Below, piece after piece: positions 1 to 13,075 of a DNA stretch of 64,000 nucleotides. Source of the DNA: Diogma glabrata (Eukaryota; Arthropoda; Insecta; Diptera; Cylindrotomidae); NCBI GenBank assembly GCA_963693315.1, contig OY856186.1, positions 374,150,418-374,214,417 on the forward strand, written 5' to 3'. A program made the translations under genes and the position numbers. The notes beneath the pieces are model-generated. The model saw nothing but the letters and a program-made list of their open reading frames with translations, was not told the DNA's origin and ran no database searches. Position 1 is the stretch's first letter; the number at the start of each line of letters is the position of its first letter.

Positions 1-3000
1 TTTTATATTTTTTAGAAACCGGAAACGAGCCCAACAACAACCTTGTCTCAATTTTGGAAAAAACTAAAACCATGGTTTTCAAAACAACGTTTTTTGCAAA
101 CTTTTGATAGGCTGTCAATCATAATCTGCAACGAGATTCAAAGAGCAAGAATAACTGTTGCATTGCTGAGGTAGTAAACGATACAATGATGAAAAAAATT
201 GACGTATACTGTATAGAATTAATGATAAGTTATATACTGACAAAGAAGGATCTATCAATCAACTATTACAACAAAAAGAAAAAAGGGTAGAATAATAGAT
301 GTTTGCAAACAACTGACAGATATTCCAAATGTCAGCAAATAAAGTTACACAAAAAACAATGCCCGATGCCCAGATAAAAACAATGTAATAGTAAAAATGT
401 GTATATAATAAAACCGATCTTGACCAAAGAACAAATCGTGAACGAATACATGTTATACCAAATAAATAGAATTTTATTTTATTTTGTTTTCACAGAAACT
501 ACTCGAGCTACATAAAATTTTTCCTGAATGCTTTCCTCTGTTATTACTTGGAATTCAAGCTCTAAATGTTTATTCATAGATGATGCGAACGACATAGGAA
601 GAAAACAAGTAGTTCGGCATATGTTCCATTCCTATGGTAGGCGAATATCACTGAGTAGTAGTAGCAACGAATTTACTTTAAATTTAAAAAGAACTTTACG
701 TTTTTTACTTCTCGATGTTGTATGTAGTCCAGATGAAAATTTATGATTCTATTTATTATTAAACTGATGTCTGGACTACTAAATTTTCTGAAAACCCCGT
801 TGGTATTCTTAATTTTTAAGGATTAAGACTTTTCAGATCACGAATTCATTCCAATATCTATGGATAAAATATTGATGTAGAACAAAACATTGAGAAACGC
901 CAAACGGAAGGAAAATACTTTGATTCATTGAAAAACGTTGAACGTGGGATCTGGAATTCTATGCAAAAGCATTAACTCAGTTAAATTTGAGCCATCACAA
1001 TGCATTTTTAATTCTTTTGATGTTTTTCCGTTAACGAAAAAGTTTTACATGGCAACCTTTTCATTCCGGAAAATGCTTTAGAATTCCAGAGTACTAAATT
1101 ATTTAACTTCTTCAACATCGATTTTTTTACTATATAAATCTCTTAATTGATCATAAAATAGTTCGGCTTCCAAAAAAAATCATCATATGAAATTTGTTAA
1201 TTTTATTTTACGTCCTTCAATTTCACAAAATAAATTATATGATAAATTAATCACAACAGTTTATCAATTTTTTATCTTAATTTTCATCTCAAACAACACT
1301 ATTATTTATATATAATGATATTTGAATACACATTTGTATTAAGAAAATACAATATGAAAAAGGCATTTCCAAAAATGAATTTAAATTAAATAACCCAATC
1401 ATTTATAATCAATAATATTTTGTATAAAACTAAAAACTCAAATAAACAAACATAAACGTTTAAAGGTTAAAACTTAATTAAATTATAATTAGAATCGTTT
1501 CACAAAACGACTTTTTTTTTTCAAAAAAAAAATAAGAAATTTATTTATCTCACCGTTGTGTTTAGTTGTATCATTTTTCAAATAAATCCATAATATCAAA
1601 TATAAAAAATATATAGTGTCCTTCAAAATTTAATCAATAATTAATATTGCAAAAATATCTAAGTTACAACACATAAATCGGATGGCTCTATTCAGATCAC
1701 ACAACATCAACGCACCTGCGCTGATCAATTTACTTTATTTTAATATCCGTTTATTAGAAAAAATACATTTGTCTCACATGAAAAACGAAAAATAATCATA
1801 AGAATAAGATCCGTTAAATTATTTAAAATAATAAAAAAAATTATGTATTATAGTGGAACGTCATAAATAGACAGATGTTATTTTATGAAACAAATCTCAA
1901 ACTGTTTGATAGTACGGAATGTATGTTGATTATGTGAGAACTGTTCCTTGGTCGTTACAATACGAATCAATGATTTAACTGAAGAACCTATGATGTTTCG
2001 AAAGTATATAGGATTCGGTTTTGTGTTCTTGAGAACAAATCTGATTTATTTAAATATCTAGGCGTTGTATCATAGGATGAAGCAAGCCTATGTAAAATCA
2101 TTCACAATTACTGTTAATGACTGTATTAAATTATTCATCCAAATGTCTTACGATCTTATCAACCAAGTCCCGAAGTGAAGTGACAAAATTCTATTTGGAA
2201 TTTTCTTGGTGGTCTTTTTTTGTGGCGTTTATACTCCATGTTGCCAAAGTAGTTTTATATTAGCAATGCAATCGTAATTCAATTCAGTAACGGGGGTTTT
2301 TTGTCAATGCATTTACTTATGCTGAAATGGTGCGAATGCTGAACTCTACATTTTCTTTCTAAACTTTTGGTAGGAGTTAGATCTACAAAACCACATCGTA
2401 ACAATTTTGCATTGTAAAAACCAACATGCTTCCAAACAACTAAACGAATTGTTAAAGTACGCTTTGCAGTATGTTATCTTCTGTCCCGCATAGATTATTT
2501 AATGTTTAACCAATCAAAAGTTTCATATGTTTGGTTAAGGTTAATTCCTAATTTCTAATTAATTAGTAAGACATTGTATGTAGACATTTAAAACATAAAC
2601 ATTTAAAAATATTTCTGCATGTATACGAGTACATACATTTGTTGCTTTTTAGCTTTTATTCTGTTAACGAATGAAAATTGCTCCCCTATTTAAAATTGAT
2701 TGCATGTAGCATTAAATATGCAAACACAATCTAAAGTGGTGTAGCACATTTCATTTTTAATGATTTTAATTTTAACGATATTTTAGTAAAACTTATATAA
2801 ACGAATAAATGCAAACAACTATTAAAACGAACACAAAAGCTCAACATGACTGCAAATAAAATTACACTAAAAGAAATGTGTATAATTCAACCAGGATATT
2901 TTGCTTTATTTTCCACTGGTGTTTATTCCACACACATATTTGTTGATGAAAACGCTCCTCATGAACTTTTGATTTTGGATTTTAGGCAGCTATCTGTATT

Positions 3001-5629
3001 CGATGAGACCTAGAAGCTTTGTTGCCTCAATTAACAGGTAGGATTTTACCTGTTGACCACTATCTGTCATTATGATCAAAGTAATAGCCATTATTGTCAT
3101 ACTCAGTAAATTTTCAATTCGGTTATTCAAATTCGTTAATCGTTGACACAAAAGCACGAAAATCAAGAATTCGTGAATATGTTTCTAGGTTTATAAAATA
3201 CTGGTAAGCTTTGCCTTACCAAATTCATTGATTCGAACCAAATTTCGATTTTGATAATAAAAATCCAAAACCGACATATTTTATATATTTTCTCGTATTA
3301 CAGTGTAAAAGATTACTAACAAACAAAATTTATGTAAATTCTAATAAAAGAGTTGCAGCCTTATGTAATTTGAATGCAGTTTCCTGTCTTTTGTTGCAGA
3401 TCAATTAATAAATTAGAAACTGAATCAAACATAGTCAAATTTATAGCAGAATCTAAATTAAAATTCACGCTTAAATTATTTATATAAATAAAATCCTTAA
3501 TTCTAAAGACTTTTGTTATCCTGTGATTTAAAATTAAGACAATAGTCTCCATATATGTATGTACAATGTACATACATACAATCATAAATTGTAAAGTTAG
3601 AACACAATCTAAACTTTAAATTTATTTTAAAGTTTACCATATTTAAATTTTATTTCACAATTTTATGGGCAAAATGGTTTTAAAATATTTATAGGTTTAT
3701 ATAAAAGAAAATGAAAAATTTTCCATTTTATTTATCACTGTCGTTTTTATATAAAAACAAAAACAAATGAAAACAAATATTTACGTGTTCTTAAAAAAAT
3801 GTAAAGGTGCTACGATAGAATTGGAATGGAATTTTTCGAGAAATTTTCAAAAGAATTAAAGTCAAAGTTTAAAAATAAATTTTCCTAATCCATTTGTAAA
3901 GTGCAGGTAGATGATGTTATAGTATGTTGTACATTCAAGATTGTATGAATGGATATATAGGTACTGTCCTTGTTATAAAAAAGAAATGATAAGACTTTGG
4001 TTTGATTATTAATTTACAACTTTTTCTGGACGAATAGAAGTTTACAAAAGAAACCATAAAACCGAAAGCAGATTAGTTTGAAGTACAAACTTCAAACTTA
4101 AACTTGCAGAAGAGGCTTTCAAATATTTATTTTAAATGTACATTGGAAAACGAATTAAAAATTTTGGATGCTTTGAATGTCTATTTAATTTAAAATGTAT
4201 TATGAATAATTTTCTGTACAGACTGTCTTCCTTTCTTGATCCAGTAGCTGTTGTGAAAAAAGTGTTGTGTAAAAAGTCTTACAATAAGCTTATATAACAA
4301 CAATACATAGATACCTATTATAGTCTATGCCCCACAAACACAATCATCATGGTGTTGAAGACCACTTAGTTTGAATTATGTGGATTGAAGTTACCAAAAG
4401 CTATTGGTTAGGCTAAACCATTTAATTAATAAGCCAGTTCGGCATGTAGAAACCATTATGCATTATGTATTCATAACAACATGAATTTTCGACAGTTAAG
4501 CTGTTCGACTAATTGACGGACGAGTAGCATGGAGATAAGAATATATTTACTATCCGAATTTATTTGGCAAAATATTGGAACAAATAAGATGTTATTGAAG
4601 ATTATTGACGTAAAATGCACTTCCTAAACAGAACCATTACATTATTTATATGTTAATTTCAAAATTGATCTCTCGTTCATCATATAAAAACCGAATTGAG
4701 AAATAAATATCCATTTATCCATGTGTTATTTCTATTTGTTAACTTACTCATCCAAGGCTATGACTATAGAGCAGTGATCGCAAATATGTGACACGCTATT
4801 TACATAGTTCCAGTCCCTGCTATTGATATACGAGTTGAAACGGTTGTCCAATTCTTCTCGTTGGATGATTGAAACACATTTATTACATTTCAGAATGTAT
4901 TAATAAACATCTTAACATTTCTGATATTCCATTTTTCTCTTCTGAATAAAAAACTCCTAATTCATTTACTTAAAACAACAACTAAAATTTTTCAAATTTA
5001 AATATCTTCTCCAAACAACTAAATAACGAAAAGTATTAAACTCACAGACAATAACGAACGAACGAAAGGAAAGTCAAGGTTGGTAGGATTTGTTAGTTCG
5101 GAAAACAACGAAAAACAAACACGAAACCAAAAACAAATTATTATAAAATGCCATGATGGATATAGTTTTTTAAAAAAATTAGCATTCGTTCGAGTTTTAA
5201 TTTTGAAACAATTGAGTTGGTTACAAAAAATATAAAATACTCAAAAAAAAGAAATTGCTAAGTGAAACATGTTTTTGTTTGTATTTCATGTTTAAGCTTT
5301 TTTTTTGAAAACTTTATATTCCAAGTTTTCTTGTTGTTTGGTAATAAATAAGTAAAAGTTCAATTTACTTCGAATGAATGATATTTTATTAACTTTGCTA
5401 ATATGTGAAAACATAATACGGAACGGTGTTAATCAGGTTTCCGTACACTAAACTGTTATGTAGTGGAAAATGTTTAGATATAATTGAAAACCATGTTAAC
5501 TATAATTGGTGTGAAATAAACAATTTTGTCACAATATATGTTTATAAAGAAAAACCGAGCTCGAATTTATTATTGAAAAATAATTTTTGTTATTAGCAAA
5601 CATTTATAAACACAAAACAAGAATCAGGA
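1..5629. other. AT-rich noncoding DNA, nothing recognised
   Basis: Only short frames occur here (for example 528-746 and 3361-3585 on the minus strand) and none shows a domain or motif I recognise. A pyrimidine-rich tract ending in CAG at about 494-496 could be a splice acceptor, but the frame after it reads only about 28 codons. Segments near 300-420 and 2805-2905 look like a diverged duplication. A short palindrome, GTATGTACAATGTACATAC, lies near 3555-3575. Confidence 0.6.
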
Positions 5630-5764
5630 AATATATTAGACGAGGAAATAAAGCACTAAACCTAAGCAAATTGGCAGAGTAAGATGGATCGAGATACGGT
5701 TTTTTGCATTCGATTCAGGAAGCCGCCAGGAAAGTTTGTGAACATAGCCACTTTTTGGCAAAAA

Positions 5765-6400
5765 ACCTCTGGAGTACCTAGGGACCAATGCGGGTAATAT
5801 ACACCTCATTTCCTTGAACTTTCCATAAATTCAGCTCGAAATTGATCGAAGCTCGTTACTCGGGGGTTTTGGGGTCGCTGAACACGAATATGATGTCGGC
5901 GATGACCCTCGGAGTGATATGGAGTGACCTAGGGCCCACGGCGGTTATGTCTAACTCATCTCCTGGAACTTTACATCAATTCAGCTTGAAATTGATTGAA
6001 GCTCGTTACTGATGGGTTTTGGGGCCGCTGAACACGAATATGATGTCTGCAATAACCTTCGGAGTACCTAGAGGCCAAGGCGGGTTATATATACACCTCA
6101 TCTCCTTGAACTTTCCATAAATACAGCTCGAAATTGATCGAAGCTCGTTACTCGGTCGTTTTTTGGGTCGCTGAACATGAATATGATGTCAGCGATAACC
6201 CTCGGAGTACCTATGGCCCAAGATGGGTATGTCTAACTCATCTTCTGGAACTTTCCATTAATTCAGCTCAAAATTGATCGAAGCTCGTTATCGGGGGTTT
6301 TTGGGGTCGTTGAACACGAATATGATGTCGGCGATGACCCTCGGAGTACCTAGGGTTCAGGGCGGGAATGTCTAACTCATCACCTGGAACTTTCCATTAA
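5765..6400 (+). repeat. Left-arm array of ~145-bp units
   Basis: The phrase GAAGCTCGTTA recurs at about 5849, 5999, 6141 and 6281, giving spacings of about 150, 142 and 140. Each unit also carries 'GAACACGAATATGATGTC' (or a close variant) and 'CTCGGAGTACCTAGG'. Two versions alternate: one with a 'TATATACACCTCAT' segment and one with 'TATGTCTAACTCAT', so the real period is a dimer of about 290 bp. Confidence 0.85.
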
Positions 6401-6469
6401 TAAAATAAAATAATATAATAAAAAAATAAAAGAATCGATTAAATAAAATAATCAAGTTTTAATTATGGA

Positions 6470-7230
6470 AATTTTCAGGATATGAGTTAAATATCCCCGC
6501 CCTGGGACCCAGGTACTCCGAGGGTCATCGCCGACATGGTATTCGTGTTCAACGACCCCAAAAACCGCCGATTAACGAGCTTCGATCAATTTCCAGCTGT
6601 GTTTATGGAAAGTTCCAGGAGATGAGGTATATATAACCCGCCCTGGCCCCTAGGTACTCCGAGGGTCATCGCCGACATCATATTCGCGTTCAGCGGCCCT
6701 AAACTCCCCCAGTAACGAGCTTCGATCAAATTTGAGCTGAATTTATGGAAAGATCCAGGAGATGAGTTAGACATACCCGCCGTGGGCCCTAAGTACTCCG
6801 AGGGTCATCGACGACATCATATTCGTGTTCAGCGACCCCAAAAACCCCCGGGTAACAAGCTTCGATCAATTTCGAGCTGTATTTAGGGAAAGTTCCAGGA
6901 GATGAGGTGTATATAACTCGCCCTGGACCCTAGATACTACGAAGGTCATCGCAGACATCATATTCGTGTTCAGCGGTCCAAAAACCCCCAGTAACGAGCT
7001 TCAATCAATTTCTAGCTGAATTAATGTAATGTTCCTTGGGATGAGTTAGACATATCCGCCCTGGGCCCTAGGGACTCCGAGGGTCATCGACGACATCATA
7101 TTCATGTTCAACGATCCCAAAACCCCCGAGTAACGAGCGTCGATCAATTTAAAGCTGAATTTATGGAAAGTTCCAGGAGATTAGGTGTATATAACCCGCC
7201 CTGGCCCCTAGGTACTCCAGAGGTTTTTTG
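6470..7230 (-). repeat. Right-arm array of the same ~145-bp units, inverted
   Basis: The reverse complement of the left-arm unit recurs here: TAACGAGCTTCGATCAA near 6573, 6713 and 6853 (the last with a substitution) and diverged forms further on. The two unit versions alternate as in the left arm, with 'GTATATAACCCGCC' and 'GACATACCCGCC' segments taking turns. This makes the arms collinear in inverse order. Confidence 0.85.
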
Positions 7231-7368
7231 CCGAAAAGTGGCTATGTTCACAAACTTTCCTGACGGCTTCCTGAATCGAATGCAAAAAACCGCATCTCGA
7301 TCCATCTTACTCTACCAATTTGCTTAGGTTTGGCCTATTTTTGTGCTTTATTTCCTCGCCTATATATA

Positions 7369-9859
7369 TAGTTGGGAATTTTAGTTCCGACCTTGTGATA
7401 TACATATATGTACTGTCACAATTACTTGCATTTGGATTAACATCTTGTAGTTGAGGGAAATTACATTAACAAATTTTTACGTAGTTAAAATTACCACAAA
7501 TTGCTACAAATTATTACGCACTGAAACTATTTTGTGAGTGTCTTAAAGAAAATACAAACGAAAAGGAATTTTGAACAAACATCAGCCCAATTTAAGATGA
7601 TTCGGGAAGAGATATCGTGAAATATGGAATTACTATGGGAGACGGGGCAGTTTCAACATTAAAAAAACAAGTAAAAGATTTTATTTTTATTTAGTTTTTT
7701 TTATTAAATCTATCATACCTAATGAATAAATCATTATTATTTTATGTCAAATATTGCTAAGTAGAATTTCTTTTTAAATGATTGGTTAAAGCAGCAAAAT
7801 AAGAGATTCCCAGGTGACGATTCATTGGACTCATAATTTTATTCAGTTTTTCCGGTGAAATATAGTAATAAATGTTACGTACAAAAGTCCAAATATATCG
7901 AAGCTAAAACAGAGTTAAAGTGAGATATCAATGCGTCTGGTAATAGCCATCAAATAGATAGTGATAAAAAATAGTGATAATTACGTTATGAATCTGAACA
8001 ACACAGAATGCTATAAAACATAAAAACAGACAAACAGTGGATATTTGAAGAACAAACTGGATTTTTCCATAAGCAGACAGATGCTTCTTTATCTTTGTAT
8101 ACTGATGAAAAACAACTCTAAGTAATTAGTAAACTAATCGAACACAAAGTTCAAAGTATCAACCAATAGTAGTGTAAACTGGGATCGTTGAGAACTAATC
8201 TTCAAAGCTATAATAAATACAATGTCTATGGCAGATGAGGAAGAAACTGTGGTAAGGAAAAAACGGATGGTCTTTACAGGGCAGAACGAAAGATGGTGGT
8301 CCGCCAGCTACCTTCGTTCTTTGTAACGAAGATACTATTCTTCGTAAATTCGAGTCACATTACTTTCCCACACGCATTGGATTTACATTGACAAAAAAAA
8401 ACTTTCGTAGTTGTTTTCACACTATACAAACATATTTTCCAGTATTCAATTCGGTCTATCGTAATGGTTTATGTTTTGGTTTGTCGTCAAGCAGTGGTGT
8501 AATATCATCAATTCGTAATCGCGCTATTTCCATGGATAATTGCTTGCAATCGTTTCGTAATCAATATTTGTCGTATAATTCTTTTCAAATTTTTTTAATA
8601 CAAGTTAGCATGTAAATTCCTTAGTGGGTACAAATAATGAACGAAGGATACCCTAGAAATAAACTAACTTATCGTGTTTATCGACTTGTTATTCACCAAC
8701 GGTCGTTACTTTTGCCTATAGACACGCCTAGCCGCGTATAGAGGTTCTCTTATTCTCTTGTCATTCATCTATCGATTTTCACTCTGATTTTTGACGACCA
8801 CAACAAGAAGTTTTGGTCTGTCAAGTTTTTTAATTTAATCCTCTTGAAGATGAAAAAAAGTTTTTTAGTTTGATTTGTGTTAAGAGTAATGTCTTTGCTT
8901 TAATTTAATTTACTTGCTGTTTTTACTTTAAGTAGTACAATTTATTCTAATTAAAATATTAATGTTATTAGTGAACGGTGAAGTTGGCGAAAATTAGACA
9001 TATGAATCAGAATCATGGTTTGATATGAACAATTTTTTTTGTCCTAATTTGTTGTTAAAAGATTTAAAGGTTTTTGTTTGATCATATATTCTTTTGGTTG
9101 ATTGCGATACTAAATTTATATGGCGGTCGGGCGATCAAACAGAAACAATAAATTTATGGAACAGTTATATTAAAAATATGTGTAATTGCTAATAGAACAG
9201 AAAAGTTTGAATTATTCATGAATTAATTAGTATGGTGAACTTAAATGAGTGAATTGATTATAAAACCCCAATTTAATCAAACTGGGTAGAATGTCTCTTA
9301 TGTATAAGAGAAATAAATAAAAAAAATTATTATACATTTTAGTATCGTCCGTAATTTATAACTTTTTGTTCTGAATAACTTTGCTGTAAGTTTTATTTAT
9401 ACTTTTTTGTGATGCAGTTCGCAATACTTTAGTTTTAAAGACATATTTATGGATTTAGTGTATTCGAAGTAAAGAAATAGATAGAAAAAAAAATGTAATA
9501 ACTTTAATTGCTGTTTAGTACCTGAGATAAGGTAAAACCGTGCAAATAAAAATAAATAAAAAATGAAAAAATCAAATATAACCAAAATCATTGTGTGTAC
9601 TTTGTCCGTCAGTGATTATATCATTTATCTTCATTGCCATAATGGAGGCTAGAAATTTGTAACGTAGGTGCATTAAATGAGTCGGCTCGTTGTGTTACGA
9701 GAGAGATAGTTGAGGTTATATGACCTTCAGCTGTAACCTGAATATTTAACGGAGGTTATTGGTGACGAGTGGGAAATTTTAGATTGTTTTTTTTTTGGTT
9801 GGAAATCAAAAGAACTACGCGTGATCCAACGAAAGGTTAAACTATTCATTATCACCATC
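7369..9859. other. Noncoding DNA, nothing recognised
   Basis: The longest frames (8388-8615 plus, 9397-9591 minus) show no recognisable motif. A short ATG frame at about 8222-8325 (beginning MSMADEEETV) is open for roughly 34 codons and then stops; there is too little to call it a gene. No repeat boundary was found. Confidence 0.5.
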
Positions 9860-10440
9860 AATTGAGTTCTTGTGCGGAGATATCGATGGACCTTCGCCCA
9901 TCACTACATGTTCCAGACGATTCTTTTTTTGTTTATTTATATCAACTTCAACAAAGTAATTATAATTGGAAATACGATTACAATCTCCTGCCGGCATCGC
10001 ACTGGTCAACATCATTATAACCAGTTACAATTATATATATCTCTACAATCTCCAGCCCTTATTGCATTGATCAACTGCATTATAGTATTTTTTTATACAT
10101 GCTCATTCAGCATTCATCTTGATTTACCTGCTATAAACGTGGTACATTGATTCATCCGAGCAGGCATAATTATAAATTTATTGTCAACCAGCGATATTGC
10201 ATGAGTCAATATCATTATATCGTTCTTATTTAAACTTCAGTCGCCATCACATGGTGTAACTGCTTTCCAGTATTTGTTTACATTTCATCACGCATTCATC
10301 CGTACTGGCATGATCCAACTGTTATATCTTTGAGCCATCATTCAAAATTCAAACTCATCAGCTGGATTTAACCGATGTATGTGCCTCATTTCTTTTTATC
10401 ACCTTAATTCGGATCATGCATTTGGGAGGGTGAAAGATGA
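9860..10440 (+). repeat. Degenerate tandem repeat with 'GCAT..CA.TGGTCAAC' core
   Basis: Related phrases recur at irregular spacing: GGCATCGCACTGGTCAACATC near 9993 (quoted to 21 here as two parts, GGCATCGCAC and TGGTCAACATC), TTATTGCATTGATCAACTGC near 10060, ATATTGCATGAGTCAATATC near 10195 and ATCACATGGTGTAACTGC near 10247. Each is followed by an ATTATA-like string. The pattern suggests a decayed tandem array. An open frame at 9872-10150 crosses it but has no recognisable domain. Confidence 0.45.
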
Positions 10441-10504
10441 TCGACTGATCAGCTCAGACTAACAAGGAGGGGGTTCTGGACTAAACCTGGGGTGAGTCAT
10501 ATTT

Positions 10505-11245
10505 TTGTTTTTATTTTTAGGTATGAATGAGCATGGACGTGAATGTCTTTGGGTATGGATGCATGTGTGTATATTTGGGAGTGATTGTAGGTACGTATGT
10601 GTGAGGCTGTGGGTGTGTGATGATATGGAGGTATGGATGGAATTATATTTGCTGATATTAATTTTATTTGTAGTAAACTTTACAACCGGAATATATTGAA
10701 TTGACTAAAAGCCAAAAAAGATTTCTAATTTTTTTTTATTAACCGCTTTAATAAAGTGTAAATAGCTTAAATATTGAATTTTGATTTGGATGGTGAGAAT
10801 TCCAACATTGTGCTTTGTGATTTATTTCAATTGAACAAAAACAGTTCTGTAAAAATTGAATGCATTAATTTGTAATAGGATTTTAAACTAATTTATAAAA
10901 TTATCAAAAAAAAAAATTATTACAACCTATTGCATAATAGTTGGACCAAGCTCTCAAACCAGTAACTGTTTGTTATCGCTACTATTCCTATTGATAGTGG
11001 ATTTTTTTTCACACTGGATGCCGGGAGTTTTTTTTTGGATATGAAAGACGACTGTATGTGTATATGTATGCGTGAGTGTATGGGAACATGGATGATGGTG
11101 CGTATGTATGTAGGTGTATGAATGCGTATGCAAGCGTGAGTGTATAGGGATATAGATGGCGTGTATGTGTGGGAGTGGATGAAGTGCACGAGTGTGTGAC
11201 TGAATTAAAATTATGAGGTTGGGCGTGGTGATCGTGGTTCTTTCG
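10505..11245 (+). repeat. Two TG/TATG-rich low-complexity blocks
   Basis: Blocks at about 10515-10640 and 11045-11205 are rich in TATG, GTGTG and GTATGGATG strings with no strict period. Overlapping minus-strand frames at 10920-11248 are rich in His, Thr, Ile and Tyr because they translate this low-complexity DNA; they are not treated as genes. Confidence 0.6.
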
Positions 11246-11249
11246 CATA

Positions 11250-11562
11250 CGAGGGTCGCCAGAGTCTGTTTAGTTCACTTGCGTTTCTTCTTACATCCGT
11301 TCTTATCTCATGATACGCGTACAAGTTCAGTTATTTATGCTGGAGCAGCAGGTATTCTTCACTCGACCCCATAGGCTGTAGCTAGTCAGGTGGAAAAAAA
11401 TAATCTCGCTAGGTACGCGACCTGCTATACCACTTCGGTGTTAATCAACGAAGAAGCGCTTCACTACATCTTAGAACATGGAGGAGATATGAGATACGCC
11501 TGAAATCGAACCCAAACCTAGAGGTAACTAGCCTCATGGTCTACCGAATGAACTAGCCGGGC
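11250..11562 (-). mobile_element. tRNA-Lys-derived SINE
   Basis: Read on the minus strand from 11562, the sequence starts GCCCGGCTAGTTCATTCGG and continues GTAGACCATGAGGCTAGTT, which resembles the 5' half of a eukaryotic tRNA-Lys (A box TAGTTCATTCGG). The B box is GGTTCGATTTC, one mismatch from GGTTCGANTCC, and the tRNA-like head ends at about 11497. The 3' acceptor side does not pair fully with the 5' side, so this is not a functional tRNA. The tRNA-unrelated body runs towards lower coordinates; its end (about 11250) is a guess because no clean A-tail was seen. Confidence 0.75.
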
Positions 11563-12589
11563 ACAAATAAGTTTAAGAAGAATAATATTGGAAAGGGTGT
11601 ATATCCGCGTGTGTTCGGGTGGCCCGATCTTCCTTTGTTAATTTGAGCCCAAACCCTTTCATAGGCATCTCCACTAAAGTTTTATGTACCATGTTTTATC
11701 AAAATAGAGTGACCATGACTTAGAGCTATAGAAGTTACAAATAAACATTTGTACGGGAGACCACTGTACAATTTTCTCCAATTTTACACAAAACTATGGC
11801 AAACTATACAAAAAGTTTATTCAAAGAGTTTTATCAATATCAAACAACATGATTTAAAGTTATTGAAGCTTTAAATAAGCTGGTTTTCGAAAGCTCAGAA
11901 GAGCTTATCACCATTTCCGACCAAAGAATTATAAAAATATTGAAATCGGCTCAGTAGTTTTCGTTGCACATGACAAACCGCCAGATAGAGCGACACTCAT
12001 ATTCTCTCTTTATTTTGATCCAAAACGTCGAGAAGTGTCAACAAAGTGCGTCATTGGATTTTAACATATTTCTAATGTTTTTAAAACATAGGACAGAGGT
12101 GGTAGAAATAAGGTTGGTAGCAATGGAGTATTTTGATGAATACAAGAACATATGTTGAGCTTGATACTCTGAATTACTTTTTATATAAAATTTAAGCAAA
12201 GTAAATTAGTTTCATTTGTGTTTCGTTGGTGTTGAAGCAGGGAACGTTGAAAAAGGTAACAGTTTTCACAAATATTAAAAGAAATGTTTTCTTTTTTATA
12301 GCTATAGTAGCTATATTTGACTTAGTCAAACTATAGTAACTTGTAATTTAACTTCATGTAGTTGTCAAAAGCAGGAAAAACATACACAAAAATTTAGGAC
12401 ATCTTATAACGACACATTATTGCAAATATTTAAAATAATTTTTTTACCACCTCGAAAAAATATTTCATATTACCTCAAACGCATATGTTATTGTTTAACA
12501 AATAATAGAAAAATTTTTACCTTGTAGATTAGCTTAATTACATCAAATTTTATGGAAGGGAAAGAGAGATACGTCGCAGTTGATATCCG
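11563..12589. other. Noncoding DNA, nothing recognised
   Basis: The region has one 64-codon frame (11964-12158) without recognisable features and a small imperfect palindrome around 12300-12345 (GCTATAGTAGCTATA and surroundings). The first part of the Jockey endonuclease region may extend a little into the end of this interval, but it is too decayed to place. Confidence 0.5.
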
Positions 12590-12841
12590 ATAGATGTTTA
12601 AAAAACCAAAAGGTAAAGAACTGTACGAAGCAGGACAGGTAAAAAAGTGTAATTTTCATTCCGGCGGTTCACTGACCTACTGGCAAGCCGACCTTGGTAA
12701 TAGACTTCTTTATTACAAGTAATATGTCAAAAAACTACATAGATATAGAAAATAACGAAGGGTTGTCATCAGATCACTCAGATCACTCTGATTGTTAGTG
12801 AAAATATCTAATCAAGCGGACATATGCACATAAACTAACAG
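12590..12841 (+). pseudogene. Jockey ORF2 fragment 1: end of endonuclease domain
   Basis: One frame reads KGKELYEAGQ, then NFHSGGSLTYWQADLG; a second reads IDFFITSNMSKNYIDIENN, then EGLSSDHSDHSD. These correspond to the last conserved blocks of an AP-like endonuclease in Jockey elements (the P-T-Y-W, I-D-F-F and SSDHSP motifs). A frameshift separates the two pieces near 12690, and the motif ends SDHSDHSDC followed by a stop. The catalytic role (target-site nicking) is lost. Confidence 0.7.
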
Positions 12842-13075
12842 CACTCAAAAAAAAAACTAAGTAAATTTTACAAATTTTTTATGAATATACAACACACAAA
12901 TTTTTTGAAAATTTACCAAAAATATTTTAGATAACAAAAAAACTTATTTGAAAAAACAAAAAATTTATTTGATTTACAAATTATTTGAAAGAAAAAAATT
13001 GTAGTTTTATCAAAAAATTTTGTGTGTTGTATATTTATAAAAATTTTGTAAAAGTGACTTTTATTTTTTTGAGTG
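12842..13075. mobile_element. 234-bp MITE inserted in Jockey fragment
   Basis: The ends are CACTCAAAAAAA on the left and its complement, TTTTTTTGAGTG, on the right. The inverted repeats continue inward for about 65 bp and include a near-perfect match over ATATACAACACACAAA. The interior is A/T only and noncoding. The Jockey reading resumes on the other side (NSNWNVFREC), so this is an insertion. A target duplication longer than AG could not be recognised. Confidence 0.75.

Larger units (their letters stand above)
5630..7368. mobile_element. Foldback-type element with tandem-repeat arms
   Basis: The sequence from about 5641 (CGAGGAAATAAAGCAC) reappears inverted at 7343-7358. Inside these tips the two sides stay complementary through the 'GCCACTTTTTGGC' and 'CTCTGGAGTACCTAGG' segments. 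The arms, about 750 bp each, meet at an AT-only spacer near 6405-6470. Each arm is an array of ~140-150-bp units. The flanks are TATA-rich, so a target duplication cannot be fixed. Long inverted arms made of tandem units, with no coding capacity, fit Drosophila foldback (FB/Galileo-like) elements by architecture; I cannot assign a family. Small frames inside (6586-6774) are by-products of the repeat. Confidence 0.8.

Noticed and set aside
528..746. Possible host exon after a T-rich tract ending in CAG
   Set aside because: The readable frame is short, has no recognisable domain, and no matching donor or second exon was found.
6586..6774. 62-codon minus-strand frame
   Set aside because: It is a by-product of the ~145-bp foldback repeat unit.
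8222..8325. Short frame starting MSMADEEETV as a possible start exon
   Set aside because: Only about 34 codons, no recognisable similarity and no supporting signals.
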